A stretch of DNA of 64,000 bases from Hormiphora californensis (lineage: Eukaryota > Ctenophora > Tentaculata > Cydippida > Pleurobrachiidae). A program made the position numbers and the translations under genes. Location: positions 6,796,025-6,860,024 of the forward strand of contig CM035352.1 in NCBI GenBank assembly GCA_020137815.1. The letters run 5' to 3'. Below the pieces are notes generated by a model. It saw only the letters and a program-made list of their open reading frames with translations, did not search any database and was not told the DNA's origin. Of this stretch, positions 46,134-61,113 are shown piece by piece. Numbering within the stretch: the first letter of the stretch is position 1; the number at the start of each line of letters is the position of its first letter.

Positions 46134-47558
46134 AGTCTCTGAGCTCAGAGGTCATCTTATGACGCTGCTATAATAAATAAACAGAGCTGCAAGATAAACT
46201 CGAAAGTGGAAGCAGGATATGAAAGAGCTGCAGCGCTTTATTAGATACTACTGTTGTAGAGACAGTGTAGAGACTATAAGAGATGGTACTTTAGTGTTAG
46301 ATCAGACACGTACCCACTACAAACGCTGTGGGATATCATAGCCCAGGCTCTTATACTGCTCTCAGCTCTCTCTTCCCTTTAGCAGGATGATCCCTGCACT
46401 GCTCTCCCCCTCTCCCCTTTTGTTATGTTCTAACCCTCCTTTGCCCGCGAAACACAGTCTAGCTAGGCAACTCCACTTATGAGCTCATTAGGTTATGTGG
46501 AGACAGCACAATGGAAATGAGAAATACAGGGTGGCCCATAAATTATGAGGGCGGGTTGAGCTGTCGTAGTTTAGACCCAGCTCTCTGACCCCTTTCCTAC
46601 GAACCAACTTACAAAAAAGAGAGTTTTAGAAATTGCACATACCTACAGAATTACAATGCGGAAAAATTTCTTACCAAGCAAAGATTGGTTCCAGCGACAT
46701 AATTCTATGTGGCAAAGATATCTGATAATTCCAGGATATGTAGCTACCTATCCGTCGCCAACATGGATATGATATTAGCTCTAATTGTCCCGTACCTGTA
46801 GCAGGAGGATCGTATGTAACAGATCTTATGTAACATATTTTTTATTGGGAATGGGGGTGAGACAGATATTTTCGTTTTCGCAAGGAACATTGCACACATT
46901 TGTTGAGTTACTCAACAAGCACACATCAGCTATGACATGTTACAGTGGCCGCTGACAATGCAACCTGCCAAACCTCAGCAGTGGGAAGGTGTGACTCATC
47001 TGACACGTCCTGGTTCTTAATGGAGACACCAAGAGACCCTGGAAATTCAGGTCCCGCTCTGTTCCTTGCCGGCGCGCGGAACCATGAGTTTGACAAGCTT
47101 CCATGCGCGCGCGTCTTCTCATTAAAAGAATGACATTCGGCAATCGCGTCAGCCGTCAGCTGTCATACAATTTGTGACCACAATTTGCCATTTCTTACAC
47201 TCGTTAGTTGACATGTTCCTCGCCGAAGGCCCGCTGTGAGCTTACGCGAGCCCGAAGTGAAGGTGCCGAACAGACAGACTGCGTAGCATGGCAACTCATT
47301 AGTAGTTGTTCGTACTTTTTTGAATTGTAGTTGAGTCGCCTGACTCAACTAATTCCACATGTTCAGAAAACATCAGGAATCTATCTGAGGAGAAAATGGC
47401 TAATACAGTTGAAACTAAACATTTTGACTTCCACCTCTAGGTGAAACTACTCAGTCTAGCGGCACCAGACCATGTTTTTCCCAATGGTGAAATGGAAGAT
47501 GAACGTAGTTAGCTAAATAAATAAAATTTTGACCAAAAACAGAGATATTTGACAGTTA

Positions 47559-48325
<767 letters not shown>

Positions 48326-48806
48326 ATGTCTGCCGCAACCAAGAAGGCCGCTCCCAAGAAGCCCGCTGAGCATCCTCAGTACAAGGAGATGATTGCCGCT
48401 GCCATCTCTTCTCTTGCCAACCGCTCCGGAAGTTCTAAGGTCGCCATCTCCAAGTACATCTCCGCCAACTACAAGGTTGGAGACAGGCACGAGTCCCAGC
48501 TCAAGTTGGCCCTTCTCCGTGGTCTAAAGTCTGGAGCTCTCGTTAAGAAGACTGGATTGGGATGTGCCGGATCTTTCAAGTTGGCTGCCGTGGAAAAGAA
48601 GCCTGCTGCCAAGAAACCTGCTGCCAAGAAAGCCGCTGCCAAGAAACCTGCTGCCAAGAAGGCCGGTACCCCCAAGAGAAAGTGCTGGCCAAGTCTCCCC
48701 AAGAAGAAGACTGTGTGCCAAGAAAACTACCCCTAAGAAGAAACCTACTGCCGCCAAGAAGAAGCCTACTGCCAAGAAGGCCACACCCAAGAAGGCAAAG
48801 AAATAG
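48326..48806 (+). pseudogene. Linker histone H1, frame-disrupted copy 1
   Basis: The globular domain is intact from MSAATKKAAPKKPAEHPQYK through the winged-helix core (KVGDRHESQLKLALLRGLKS). A KKPAA-repeat tail follows, and the frame then shifts near 48676 and again near 48715 before rejoining the KATPKKAKK stop at 48806. H1 binds linker DNA at the nucleosome dyad; the short Lys/Ala/Pro tail is typical. A stem-loop (48850-48865) and upstream hairpin (48823-48844) follow. Confidence 0.88.
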
Positions 48807-48849
48807 ATCAACATTGATCTCCTTCTGAAGGCATTCCTTCAGAAACAAC

Positions 48850-48865
48850 GGCTTTTTTCAAAGCC
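48850..48865 (+). terminator. Histone 3' stem-loop (H1 copy 1)
   Basis: GGCTTTTTTCAAAGCC, then HDE AAATAAAGAAATT. The upstream hairpin TTCTGAAGG/CCTTCAGAA lies 5 nt before it. Confidence 0.95.
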
Positions 48866-49563
48866 AACCAAATTAAATAAAGAAATTCTCCAGTCCAGCA
48901 TACTTGTTGTTTTGTACGCGCGAATAACAGTCTAACTTTTCAACATACTTGAATACATCAACTTTCACCGGGCTTTCAATATCAGCAAACCTCCATACCA
49001 ACCCGGGTATGTGGTAAATTTGGCGGTCAACACTAGTCACTTTTCTTAGGGCACAAGGTTTGTGTTTCCACAAGCTTGGACTCCAACGAGAAATGGGAAC
49101 AAAGAAAATTAGGGTTATGGTGGACCAGGCAGTCGACAGATGATAGCATCGGGGGGGGGGGGGGTAATATTGGCGGGAAATCCCGTAATCTTGCAGAACT
49201 AAGCACTACAAGAGCGATAGTGCTGGTGCGTGGTTGGGAAATTCAGGGTATTGAGACAGTGACGTACGAACCAACTCGATCACAACATGATAATCGTGTA
49301 CGACGTCGTTTCGTCAGCGACCTAATCAGGGACTAATCTCGAATTGCAATGAGTTGATACGAGATACGTGACACGACCTAATCTGGGAAACCTAAATCTC
49401 GGTTTGAATTAAATGAGCTTTAAATACACTTAAATGACCTGCCCTAAATGTTGAAGTTCTACAAACAATTTTCTAGGAGCAAACTGCTACTTTTGTCTTG
49501 CTTGACCAGATATTGAATGAGATGGAACGATTATATCGCACACGTTTCTTTTGGTTTTTGGGT
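48866..49563. other. Histone cluster spacer, no gene seen
   Basis: Spacer between the convergent 3' ends of H1 and H2B. It has a G run at about 49150 and no coding sequence. Confidence 0.5.
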
Positions 49564-49579
49564 GGCTTTGAAAAAAGCC
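49564..49579 (-). terminator. Histone 3' stem-loop (H2B copy 1)
   Basis: Minus-strand GGCTTTTTTCAAAGCC. Upstream hairpin CGTGTTT/AAACACG at 49587-49603; HDE AAAAGAAACG. Confidence 0.95.
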
Positions 49580-49620
49580 TTTTTGCCGTGTTTCAAAAAC
49601 ACGACGGGAATATCTCCAGT

Positions 49621-49996
<376 letters not shown>

Positions 49997-50296
49997 CTTC
50001 AAGTTGATTTGAGTACAGCTGCAGTTATTGTGACCCCCGAATTTCTTGCGGTATTTATACAAGGTCGGATTCTTTGAAGCTAGTGAACCAATGAGAAGGC
50101 CCCCTTTGAAAGCTGGCCAGTAATAGTGAGGCTTATGAAACACTACACTCTCATTGGAGATCCTGTTGTCACGTGTTCGAATTGGAGCATCCTTATTGGC
50201 TCCAGTTATGCAATTAGCGGTAGCCAATGGAGAAGCAGGGTTTTGATATTTAGCCCTCTATTCTATCCGAGTAAGAGTATATAAACCGGGGCTTCA
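49997..50296. promoter_or_regulatory. Divergent H2B/H2A promoter, split by an insertion
   Basis: The H2B TATA (minus, TATTTATA at 50052-50059), CCAAT boxes, octamer-like block and the H2A TATA (TATATAAA, 50278-50285) are all in place. The sequence then departs from the other H2A promoters a few bases after the TATA box, because of the element at about 50297. Confidence 0.75.
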
Positions 50297-51858
50297 GCCC
50301 TCTCTCAGGAGATACATTCCAGATCACAAGGTCCAAAAAATGAGAAAATGAAACAAGGAAATAGGGATTGGGGTGTGTTCTGTTGGTTAGACAATTGTTA
50401 AGGGGGTCCGATCCAGGTATTTTGGGTGTTTCAGGGGTTGGTTGCTTGGGTGAAGTCGGCAATATGGAGGTTCAATATTTTTTGCAAAGACCAAAATTTT
50501 CCAAACACCCTTTTCACCTTTAATTCAGCAACCCTGCTCTTTGATCAAAGCCAATACCGTTTTAGAATCGATTAAACTTGTCCCTGAGCCCAAAAAATCA
50601 CCCCCAGAAGCTACCAGAAAAATTTATTTGTGGTAAATTTTGTGTGGTTCCGACATACTGAAAAGTGGAAAAAGTTACCATTTGACCAAGTTCCCAACCT
50701 TCTGTCCGTACCATTTTTTGTAAAGCTCTGAATTATTGCTTAAGATGGCCCATGCAACCAAAAGTTTTCCCCCAGCTGTTATAACTTTTGCACAGCAAGC
50801 CCCGGTTTTGTGGTTCCGACCAAAACTGTGGTTCCGACCAAACATGTCACACATGAAAACCCCCTGAAAAAGGCTGTTTACTTTGTGTAAAACCTTATGT
50901 AGCCAAATTAACTTATTTAAAACGATTTTTCTTTTTTTCGGGACATTTTGGCCTTTTTTTCGACAAAATCCTCATTTTTTAGCCAGAGTTATGATTTTAG
51001 GCTGCATTCTCTCCTGTTGATTTCCATTGCTATAATTTGATATACGACCACATTAATCCATAAATCACAGCTTCTGAAGGATTTGATCATTCAAATGGCG
51101 ATAAAAAGCAGGAAATTCAGTCTTTTTCACTCAAAAAACTATTTCGACCATATAAAATTGGTTGAAATCAAAAGGGGACCCTCTGAATGGCTTCGCCAAG
51201 TATTCAAATACTTACAACAGCTTTTTCAGTCCTTTACAAGCCCTGTAAATGGCGTTGTATACTGAATTTAATACTGGTCCAAAAAGGGTAGTTGGAAAAA
51301 ATAAAAAATCTAAATTTTGCCTATTTTCAAACAAAGGTTGCATTTAGATACTCTTTACTTGCTTAATACAGCTATACAAAAATAAAGTTCAAAAAAGCAA
51401 GAAAAATGCCCGAAAACTGAATTCTGCTGTTTCTCCGACATGTTTCTCCAACATGTTTCTCCGACCAGAGCCTTTGCGCAAATTGGAGTGCCGCTCACAC
51501 ACAAACCAGATGGTTTTTTCCAGATTCAAACACATTAGGATAATATTTGGACAATTATCTATCGAGTGGTTGTAAAATTATTTGCTGTATTGATTGTATT
51601 TTCACAGGAATCGGTTGTTTTAAAATATTTGGGGAAATCAGCATGTTCAAAAATGTGGTTCGACCAGCTCTTCAGAGCCTATATCTCGGTCATTTTTCAT
51701 CCAAATGTGGCAAATCACATATGGAAAGATGGAGATCATTTTGTACTAGCCTGTAGAAGCTTTAAAATGGCTGAAAGGCTTTTTGTTTAAAAACTGTAGC
51801 GATTCCACGCACAAAATGTGGTTCCGACTTATGCGCGGAATGTATCCTGAGCGGGGCT
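50297..51858. mobile_element. Non-coding ~1.56-kb insertion in the H2A promoter
   Basis: The intact promoters at 56.5 and 63.1 kb continue from the TATA box straight into the H2A leader. Here they are interrupted. The ends carry an inverted pair, CTCAGGAGATACATTCC at the left and GGAATGTATCCTGAG at the right (2-bp indel), and a GGGGCTT sequence flanks both sides as a possible target duplication. The interior is AT-rich with several GTGGTTCCGAC repeats and no transposase. It is inferred to be a non-autonomous DNA transposon; superfamily unknown. Confidence 0.75.
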
Positions 51859-51915
51859 TACAGAACTCAATTCCAATCTTGAACTCAACAACTCAGTTTT
51901 CAACAACTCATCTGA

Positions 51916-52302
<387 letters not shown>

Positions 52303-52353
52303 ATCGTTTCCGACGGTTTACCGCTCGTTTCTCTCAGGGGAAACCGGCAAAAC

Positions 52354-52369
52354 GGTGCTTTTCAGCGCC
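52354..52369 (+). terminator. Histone 3' stem-loop (H2A copy 1)
   Basis: GGTGCTTTTCAGCGCC has a 6-bp stem with one G-U pair and a TTTC loop; HDE AAAAAAGAAAC. Upstream hairpin GTTTCTC TCAG GGGAAAC at 52327-52344. Confidence 0.95.
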
Positions 52370-53240
52370 ACCCAAATCCAAAAAAGAAACTCTAGCATTG
52401 TTACCTACAATCTGTAGAAAAACCGAGTAATCCAATTAGCATCATAGCATGATAATCAATACATAGGCAAGTGGTTCTTCCATCAAGTTCACACAATGCT
52501 TCACTGTAAAATCACACTCGCTGTCTGATTAACTATCTCCTATCACCCCTCCCAGTTTACACTATCCTCCGTACTTTGTTACGATAATGACGTGTCAGTA
52601 GGCAGGCACACGAATTATATGACTGAGAGAATTGAAGTGAGTTTTCCACGTGTATGATTTAAGCGATATATTTGCGAATTATTGACCGATGGTCTCTGTC
52701 AGCCAATGTTCCTATCAAGTAGGCAAACATATGCAAAGGAATCTAAAAAGTCGTTGGATGCAGGCTCTTTTGCGTATGTGCAGCCGACTGTATAGATTTG
52801 AGGCACAAAGCAAGATAAGTCGCATTATTAAAGGCAGTTGGTTAGGGCTAGTGAGATGAAGAGATGAAGAGAAACCGTCCCAGTCACCAGATCAAATCAC
52901 ATCACCCCACTCATGATCACATCACCCCACTCATGATCACATCACCCCACTCATGATCACATCACCCCACTCATAATCAAATCCCTCCACCAAGGATCAA
53001 ATCACCCCACCAAGGATCAGATAACCCCACCAAGGATCAGATCACACATAGCACCCAGCAGTTCACTGTGTGTGATGTGATCCCCCATACAATAGAGAAT
53101 GAGCGGGAGTTATAAAGAGAGAAATATGTAACGACAGAGAGAAGTTGAAATAGACATGAAGAGAAAGAAATAGGGATAAAGGGAGAGGGTTGCAATGAAT
53201 TGTCGATTAGTTAATCGGGATTTCTTTGTTTGAGTTGGGT
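52370..53240. other. Histone cluster spacer with a minisatellite
   Basis: No gene. A tandem repeat of about 22 bp (ATCACATCACCCCACTCATG and variants CCACCAAGGATCA) occupies about 52888-53046. Confidence 0.7.
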
Positions 53241-53256
53241 GGCGCTGAAAAGCACC
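53241..53256 (-). terminator. Histone 3' stem-loop (H3 copy 1)
   Basis: Minus-strand GGTGCTTTTCAGCGCC. Upstream hairpin at 53263-53284 (arms GTTGTTGCC and GGTAACAAC on the minus strand). Confidence 0.95.
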
Positions 53257-53301
53257 GTTGTCGTTGTTACCGAATGGCAACAACTTGAGAACACCTAAGA
53301 A

Positions 53302-54046
<745 letters not shown>

Positions 54047-54355
54047 ATGTCTGGCCGTGGTAAAGGAGGAAAGGGACTTGGAAAGGGAGGAGCCAAGCGT
54101 CATCGAAAGATTTTGCGAGATAACATCCAGGGAATCACCAAGCCTGCCATCCGACGTCTCGCCAGGAGGGGAGGTGTCAAGCGAATCAGCGGTCTGATCT
54201 ACGAGGAGACTCGAGGTGTCCTGAAGGTTTTCCTGGAGAACGTCATTAGGGATGCTGGAACTACTGCGAGCATGCCAGAGGAAGACTGTCACCGTATGGA
54301 TGTCGTCTATGCCCTGAAGCGACAAGGACGAACCCTCTACGGATTCGGAGGTTAA
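54047..54355 (+). CDS. Histone H4, open frame but altered (102 aa)
   Basis: It begins [15 protein letters not shown] and ends TLYGFGG. Three separate 1-base deletions (near 54257, 54279 and 54294, relative to the copy at 58781) cancel out and replace the almost invariant [18 protein letters not shown] with [17 protein letters not shown]. Such a change in H4 would be unprecedented for a functional protein, so this is a decayed copy or, more likely, sequence error. Confidence 0.85.
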
Positions 54356-54399
54356 ATTCTCTGCAATCTCAGGTACTGGTATTTCCCAGAACCGCAAAC

Positions 54400-54415
54400 G
54401 GCTTTTTTCAAAGCC
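54400..54415 (+). terminator. Histone 3' stem-loop (H4 copy 2)
   Basis: GGCTTTTTTCAAAGCC, HDE AAAAAGAAACC. The upstream hairpin at 54372-54393 is imperfect here. Confidence 0.95.
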
Positions 54416-55206
54416 ACCCAAATATAAAAAGAAACCATGATTATTACTTTTCTGTATTTCTCATTCCTATCGGGATTAGTTCTACACTTACACAGCGCAT
54501 TAAATTCATCCATTCAATAGCTGTTCTCACTCGCCCGTGTTTCAGAAACACCACGCTAGTACCTATCTCAAGATCATTATACTGTGCTTGTAGTGCCATA
54601 ACGATAATGAAAAACCGTTTTGGTTTTTCAGTACAGTAGGAGGACGCGCAAGCGTAACCAATCAATACACTATGACGTGCTGACAAATGCACTTTTAATA
54701 GCTTTTTGAGAAAAGGCACTCGCTCGTTACACAATTTCCGCGCTAATACGGTATCCGCCATTACCGTAATGGCACTACAAGCAGCACTGTTAGATTTTTA
54801 TTTAAAATATTGAATTAAATATGGAAACAATATCATGTAGCCAAAAGACTGAGACATGTCGCTTACTTAGCAGATTATTAGTAGAAGCGCTTAGATCATG
54901 GACGTACAAAACTCGATCACCACCCGAAGTTTAGGTTACTAAATAAAAACACTCCTTTTAACTACTACACACTAACTCCTCTCCCATTATGATACACTGC
55001 TTTAACTCAGCGACGTGCCCCTTTCTCACACCTCTCCCTTTAATTGTCCTTCCCTGTGACGTCTTCCAGTATATATTTTCTGTTTCCTCTAGGCTCTCTG
55101 TAATCTGTTGATATCTTGAATAACATACCGACCACTTTCACGCCACTGTGTGAGTTCCTGTGCTCCTCTATCACTAGAGAGTGTGTACAAAGATCCCTTG
55201 TGCAAT
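54416..55206. other. Histone cluster spacer, no gene seen
   Basis: AT-rich, without coding sequence. It ends where the orphan H2B begins. Confidence 0.5.
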
Positions 55207-55624
55207 TCAGTACCTCGGAAAATCAGTCAAAACAACCCCGAATTTTTTGGAGGTTGAGGAGGTGTATTTGCCAAAAGCTTTGGTTCCTTCAGACACGGCG
55301 TGCTTGGCCAGCTCACCGGGCAAAAGCAGCCTCACGGCAGTCTGGACCTCTCTGGAGGAGATGGTCTTTCGCTTGTTGTAGTGTCCAAGTCGAGAGGCCT
55401 CTCCGGCGATCCTCTCAAAGATGTCGTTCACGAAGGAGTTTATGATAGACATGGCCTTGGAGCTGATTCCAGTTTCGGGGTGGACCTGCTTGAGAACCTT
55501 GTAGATGTAGATGGACTATGGAGTAGGACTCCTTCCTCTTCTTCTTTCGCTTCTTGTCTCCTCCGACGCGGCCGGCTTTCTTGCCTGCCTTCTTTTCGGC
55601 TTTCTTTCCAGAAACAGGGGGCAT
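55207..55624 (-). pseudogene. Orphan H2B with 7-bp insertion and foreign C terminus
   Basis: It starts [14 protein letters not shown] at 55624. A duplicated 7-bp segment near 55515 (GACTATGGAGTAGG) breaks the frame after KESYSI. In the downstream frame the end reads [20 protein letters not shown] instead of [12 protein letters not shown]-stop, running on to a stop at about 55207. Neither the upstream hairpin nor the canonical stem-loop/HDE is present. It has an H2B-like promoter (TATA about 55690, CCAATGAGAG), but no divergent partner. The truncated, recombined 3' end argues for a real pseudogene or a polyadenylated variant rather than a read error. Confidence 0.8.
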
Positions 55625-55979
55625 CTTTAAGTTGAGTTGGGTACAGCTGTAGTAGTGAATTATTGAGGGATGATCTAGAGATGATCTCAAGTGGTATTTA
55701 TACAAGGTTGGATACGTTGAAACTAGTGAACCAATGAGAGAGCGACCTTTGAAAGCTAACCAGTAAAAGAGAAGCTTGTAGGCTAGCTTGTGAAACGCTC
55801 CGCTCAGCTCTGTGAGCTCTAAAATGTGTATTGAAGTCAGAACATGAATCATTTTAACAGTAGTTACACCAGTACGAGTGGCACAGCAAAATAAAGCTTG
55901 AACTATCCAAGTGACCAAGATGCAGAGGAAAGCTACAATTTTAGTAAACAATGCTAGAGTTTCTTTTTTAGAATTGGGT

Positions 55980-55995
55980 GGCGCTGAAAAGCACC
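55980..55995 (-). terminator. Histone 3' stem-loop (H2A copy 2)
   Basis: Minus-strand GGTGCTTTTCAGCGCC. Upstream hairpin GTTTCTC TTTG GAGAAAC at 56005-56022; HDE AAAAAAGAAAC. Confidence 0.95.
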
Positions 55996-56046
55996 GTTTT
56001 GCCAGTTTCTCCAAAGAGAAACGAGCGGTAAATCACTAGAAACGAT

Positions 56047-57161
<1,115 letters not shown>

Positions 57162-57202
57162 ACTGGAGATATTACCGTCGTGTTTTTGAAACACGGCAAA
57201 AA

Positions 57203-57218
57203 GGCTTTTTTCAAAGCC
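57203..57218 (+). terminator. Histone 3' stem-loop (H2B copy 2)
   Basis: GGCTTTTTTCAAAGCC with HDE CAAAAGAAACG. Upstream hairpin CGTGTTT/AAACACG at 57179-57195. Confidence 0.95.
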
Positions 57219-57872
57219 ACCCAAAAACCAAAAGAAACGTGTGCGATATAATCGTTCCATCTCATTTAGCATAACAATAGTTAAGTTTACTTTGTCCAGC
57301 AAGGTTTGCAATTCCGACGAAATGGGTTATAAAATCTTGTCAAGCATGATACCTATGATACCTAAGTATTACGTCACGTTGCACTCCCATGTTTGCGCTC
57401 CCCTTACACTACACGGTCACATCTCAATAGCACAATAGTCAGGACCATTACAATGTCCCCACCATGCCCAACCTTAAAATTCCCTGTCTTTTCTGCAAGA
57501 TTGGGTTTCCCCTCTGTTGGCCAACCGCTTCATATATATCTGCCTGGTCTACCATTACACTAACTTCTCTGGTGCCCCTTTTGCAAAAAATTCCTAATCT
57601 ATGGTTTTAAATATTAAATTGCCTTGCAAAGGCATAACGTTAAATTCGGGTAGCAGGGAGCGGATTACGGTAGAGAGTTGATCGTGCTAGTAGGTTGGAA
57701 AGGTAAAAAAGAAGGCTGTACTTTCTTTTGAACGGAACGCGCAATCACCATTTTAATGCATTCTGCATATCAAACATTTCCACATTTCCCTGTAAGACAT
57801 GGATAGTCTAAGTGAATGATGATGTGTTGTATGATGGTGTTGGACTGGAGAATTTCTTTATTTAATTTGGTT
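57219..57872. other. Histone cluster spacer, no gene seen
   Basis: Non-coding spacer between convergent H2B and H1 3' ends. Confidence 0.5.
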
Positions 57873-57888
57873 GGCTTTGAAAAAAGCC
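57873..57888 (-). terminator. Histone 3' stem-loop (H1 copy 2)
   Basis: Minus-strand GGCTTTTTTCAAAGCC. Upstream hairpin TTCTGAAGG/CCTTCAGAA at 57894-57915; HDE AAATAAAGAAATT. Confidence 0.95.
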
Positions 57889-57931
57889 GTTGTTTCTGAA
57901 GGAATGCCTTCAGAAGGAGATCAAGTTTGAT

Positions 57932-58425
57932 CTATTTCTTCGCCTTCTTGGGAGTGGCCTTTTTGGCAGTAGGCTTCTTCTTGGCGGCAGTAGGGTTCTT
58001 TAGGGTAGTCTTCTTGGAGCCGCAGTCTTCTTCTTGGGAGACTTGGCAGCAACTTTCTTCTTGGGGGTACCGGCCTTCTTGGCAGCAGGTTTCTTGGCAG
58101 CGGCTTTCTTGGCAGCAGGTTTCTTTGCAGCGACTTTCTTGGCAGCAGGCTTCTTTTCCACGGCAGCTAGCTTGAAAGATCCGGCACATCCCAATCCAGT
58201 CTTCTTAACGAGAGCTCCAGACTTTAGACCACGGAGAAGGGCCAACTTGAGCTGGGACTCGTGCCTGTCTCCAACCTTGTAGTTGGCGGAGATGTACTTG
58301 GAGATGGCGACCTTAGAACTTCCGGAGCGGTTGGCAAGAGAAGAGATCGCAGCGGCAATCATCTCCTTGTACTGAGGATGCTCAGCGGGCTTCTTGGGAG
58401 CGGCCTTCTTTGTTGCAGTAGACAT
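57932..58425 (-). pseudogene. Linker histone H1, frame-disrupted copy 2
   Basis: Identical to copy 1 through the globular domain (MSTATKKAAPKKPAEHPQYK...). The tail is longer and clearer (KKVAAKKPAAKKAAAKKPAA). The frame is lost near 58018, after KKKTAA, and rejoins the final KATPKKAKK stop at 57932. Only one or two bases separate it from a full ORF of about 165 residues. It is divergently paired with the intact H4 at 58781. Confidence 0.88.
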
Positions 58426-59092
<667 letters not shown>

Positions 59093-59136
59093 TTTCTCTG
59101 TAATCTCAGGTACTGGGATTTCTCAGTACCACAAAA

Positions 59137-59152
59137 GGCTTTTTTCAAAGCC
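59137..59152 (+). terminator. Histone 3' stem-loop (H4 copy 3)
   Basis: GGCTTTTTTCAAAGCC; upstream hairpin GGTACTG/CAGTACC at 59109-59130; HDE AAAAGAAACTG. Confidence 0.95.
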
Positions 59153-59935
59153 ACCCTAATCTGAAAAGAAACTGTTACGTTGAACACCCAAATCACGAAA
59201 TTATTAAATGACTAATCGATGCTAGTAGTATTGTGCGATGCAAGTTTGTAAGGCTCGACCCTAAAAAAATGGTAGTCGTTACGTAGCCATGTTCAGCCAT
59301 GTTAAGAATGCACCTTAAAAAATCAGACTAGAATTCTTCATCGGGAAATGTGTGACCGGTGGGGAGTCTCATATCGTCGATTATCACTCCGACCTCAATA
59401 TACTAATAATAGATCACGATACGTGATTCTCTATAGCCTACTGCGTTACCCGATCAATCGGACAGGTATGTGACCTTTGTGACTTCCTACCGCTCTACCC
59501 AATTACTCGATGTATCGATATTGTGGTCTGGTATGATATGTGATTCTTCAATCCTCACCTCTATTCCCCCAATTAGTCGTTACTATTACGTATTCCTTCA
59601 CTATTCAATGGATATCACATGTAATGTGGCTAAATCTAATCTCTGAAAATTTCAGAGAAAATAGGCCAACGGAGAAAGTTTATCCCGGTAGCTGTGTTCC
59701 GGCATATCGGGAGCCGTAAAATTGGAGTCCGACTATACATGATAAGACTCCCTGTCGCCAAATTAGATATACCTAGGGGCACAAACTCAGTAGTCAGGGT
59801 ATAGACACCTTGTCTCGGAAATACCTACTACTACTTAGTCAGCCGTGCAGTATGGTTTTGTTCAAACGCAAGAAATGAGATATATACATTTTCAGAACCG
59901 TTTCTAAAAATCATGGTTTCTTTTTATATTTGGGT
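59153..59935. other. Histone cluster spacer, no gene seen
   Basis: Non-coding spacer between convergent H4 copies; no repeat recognised. Confidence 0.5.
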
Positions 59936-59951
59936 GGCTTTGAAAAAAGCC
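59936..59951 (-). terminator. Histone 3' stem-loop (H4 copy 4)
   Basis: Minus-strand GGCTTTTTTCAAAGCC; upstream hairpin GGTACTGGGA/TCCCAGTACC at 59958-59979; HDE AAAAAGAAACC. Confidence 0.95.
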
Positions 59952-59995
59952 TTTTGTGGTACTGGGAAATCCCAGTACCTAAGATTACAGAGAAA

Positions 59996-60300
59996 TTAAC
60001 CTCCGAATCCGGAGGGTTGTCCTGTCGCTTCAGGGCATAGACCACATCCATAGCGGTGACAGTCTTCCTCTTGGCATGCTCGCAGTAGGTCACAGCATCC
60101 CTAATAACGTTCTCCAGGAAAACCTTCAGGACACTCGGGTTCTCCTCGTAGATCCACCGCTGATTCGCTTGACACCTCCCCTCCTGGCGAGAAGTCGGAT
60201 GGCAGGCTTGGTGATTCCCTGGATGTATCTCGCAAATCTTTCGATGACGCTTGGCTCCTCCCTTTCCAAGTCCCTTTCCTCCTTTACCACGGCCAGACAT
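59996..60300 (-). pseudogene. Histone H4, frame-disrupted copy 4
   Basis: The start is at 60300 and the stop at 59996, 305 against 312 bp. Deletions are visible near 60230 (ATCTCGCAAATC), 60195, 60155, 60139 and 60018. Codons between the deletions match the intact H4. It is paired with H3 at 60653. Confidence 0.88.
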
Positions 60301-60652
60301 TGTTCAGTAGAAGATACAGAGAGTGTAGACTTTACGGTGATGAAAATATTGAGTTGGTTTGTGAAAATAATTCGCTGACCATATAACAATTTCTGCAAGC
60401 ACGTTGATAACTTTGTATGGTCTTGCGGCCTAATACTGTGCTCTCTATCCCATAACTGTCTCAAACTATCCGGAGACTCTTCCCCGGTGACCAATCAGCT
60501 TCGAGCTCTCTAATTGTACAGCCAATGAGGTTCGTTCACGTGTCATGCTTTCATTGGTTCTAAGCCATTGGGCGGGAAACTTGAGAAGAATTAATATCGT
60601 GAAAGTTTTTCTTCAAACCAACTTCAAATTCTTCATATTACATCAACTCGAA
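60301..60652. promoter_or_regulatory. Divergent H4/H3 promoter
   Basis: Like the pair at 53.7-54.0 kb this lacks a clear TATA box. CCAAT boxes occur at about 60490 (CCAATCAGC), 60522 (GCCAATGAGG) and 60551 (inverted). A CACGTG E-box lies at about 60537. Confidence 0.7.
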
Positions 60653-61052
60653 ATGGCCCGAACAAAGCAGACCGCCCGTAAATCTACCGGAGGAAAGGCT
60701 CCCCGAAAGCAGCTCGCCACCAAGGCCGCCGAAAGAGTGCTCCCGCCACTGGAGGAGTGAAGAAGCCCCACAGGTACAGGCCGGTACCGTTGCCCTTCGA
60801 GAGATCAGGCGATATTAAAAGTCTACTGAACTGCTCTGAGGAAGCTGCCCTTCCAGCGTCTTGTTCGTGGATTGCCAGGACTTCAAGACCGACTTCGATT
60901 CAGAGCACTTCTGTGATGGCTCTGCAGGAGGCTAGTGAGGCATACCTTGTCGGACTCTTCGAGGACACCCACCTGTGTGCCACCATGCCAAGAGGGTCAC
61001 AATCATGCCCAAGGACATCAGTGGCCCGACGAATCGAGGAGAGCGGGCCTAA
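60653..61052 (+). pseudogene. Histone H3, frame-disrupted copy 2
   Basis: It begins [20 protein letters not shown] and then loses frame near 60730 (ACCAAGGCCGCCGAAAG, one base missing after AA). There are further 1-base losses along the gene, 400 against 411 bp in total. The pieces [20 protein letters not shown] and the MPKD region are recognisable. The stop at 61052 follows a degraded RGERA. Because the first ~28 residues are normal and the signals intact, sequence error is likely. Confidence 0.88.
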
Positions 61053-61097
61053 TTATTTAGGTTCTCTCCTGTTGTTACGTCTTAGTAACAACAAAAC

Positions 61098-61113
61098 GGT
61101 GCTTTTCAGCGCC
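61098..61113 (+). terminator. Histone 3' stem-loop (H3 copy 2)
   Basis: GGTGCTTTTCAGCGCC; upstream hairpin GTTGTTAC/GTAACAAC at 61071-61092; HDE TAAAGAAATC. Confidence 0.95.

Noticed and set aside
46940-47143. Overlapping ORFs on both strands in a CG-rich patch
   Set aside because: Could be a first exon, but there is no start context, splice site or homology to choose a strand.
60545-60652. N-terminal extension of H3 from an upstream in-frame ATG
   Set aside because: H3 starts [11 protein letters not shown] at 60653; the extension is promoter and leader sequence.
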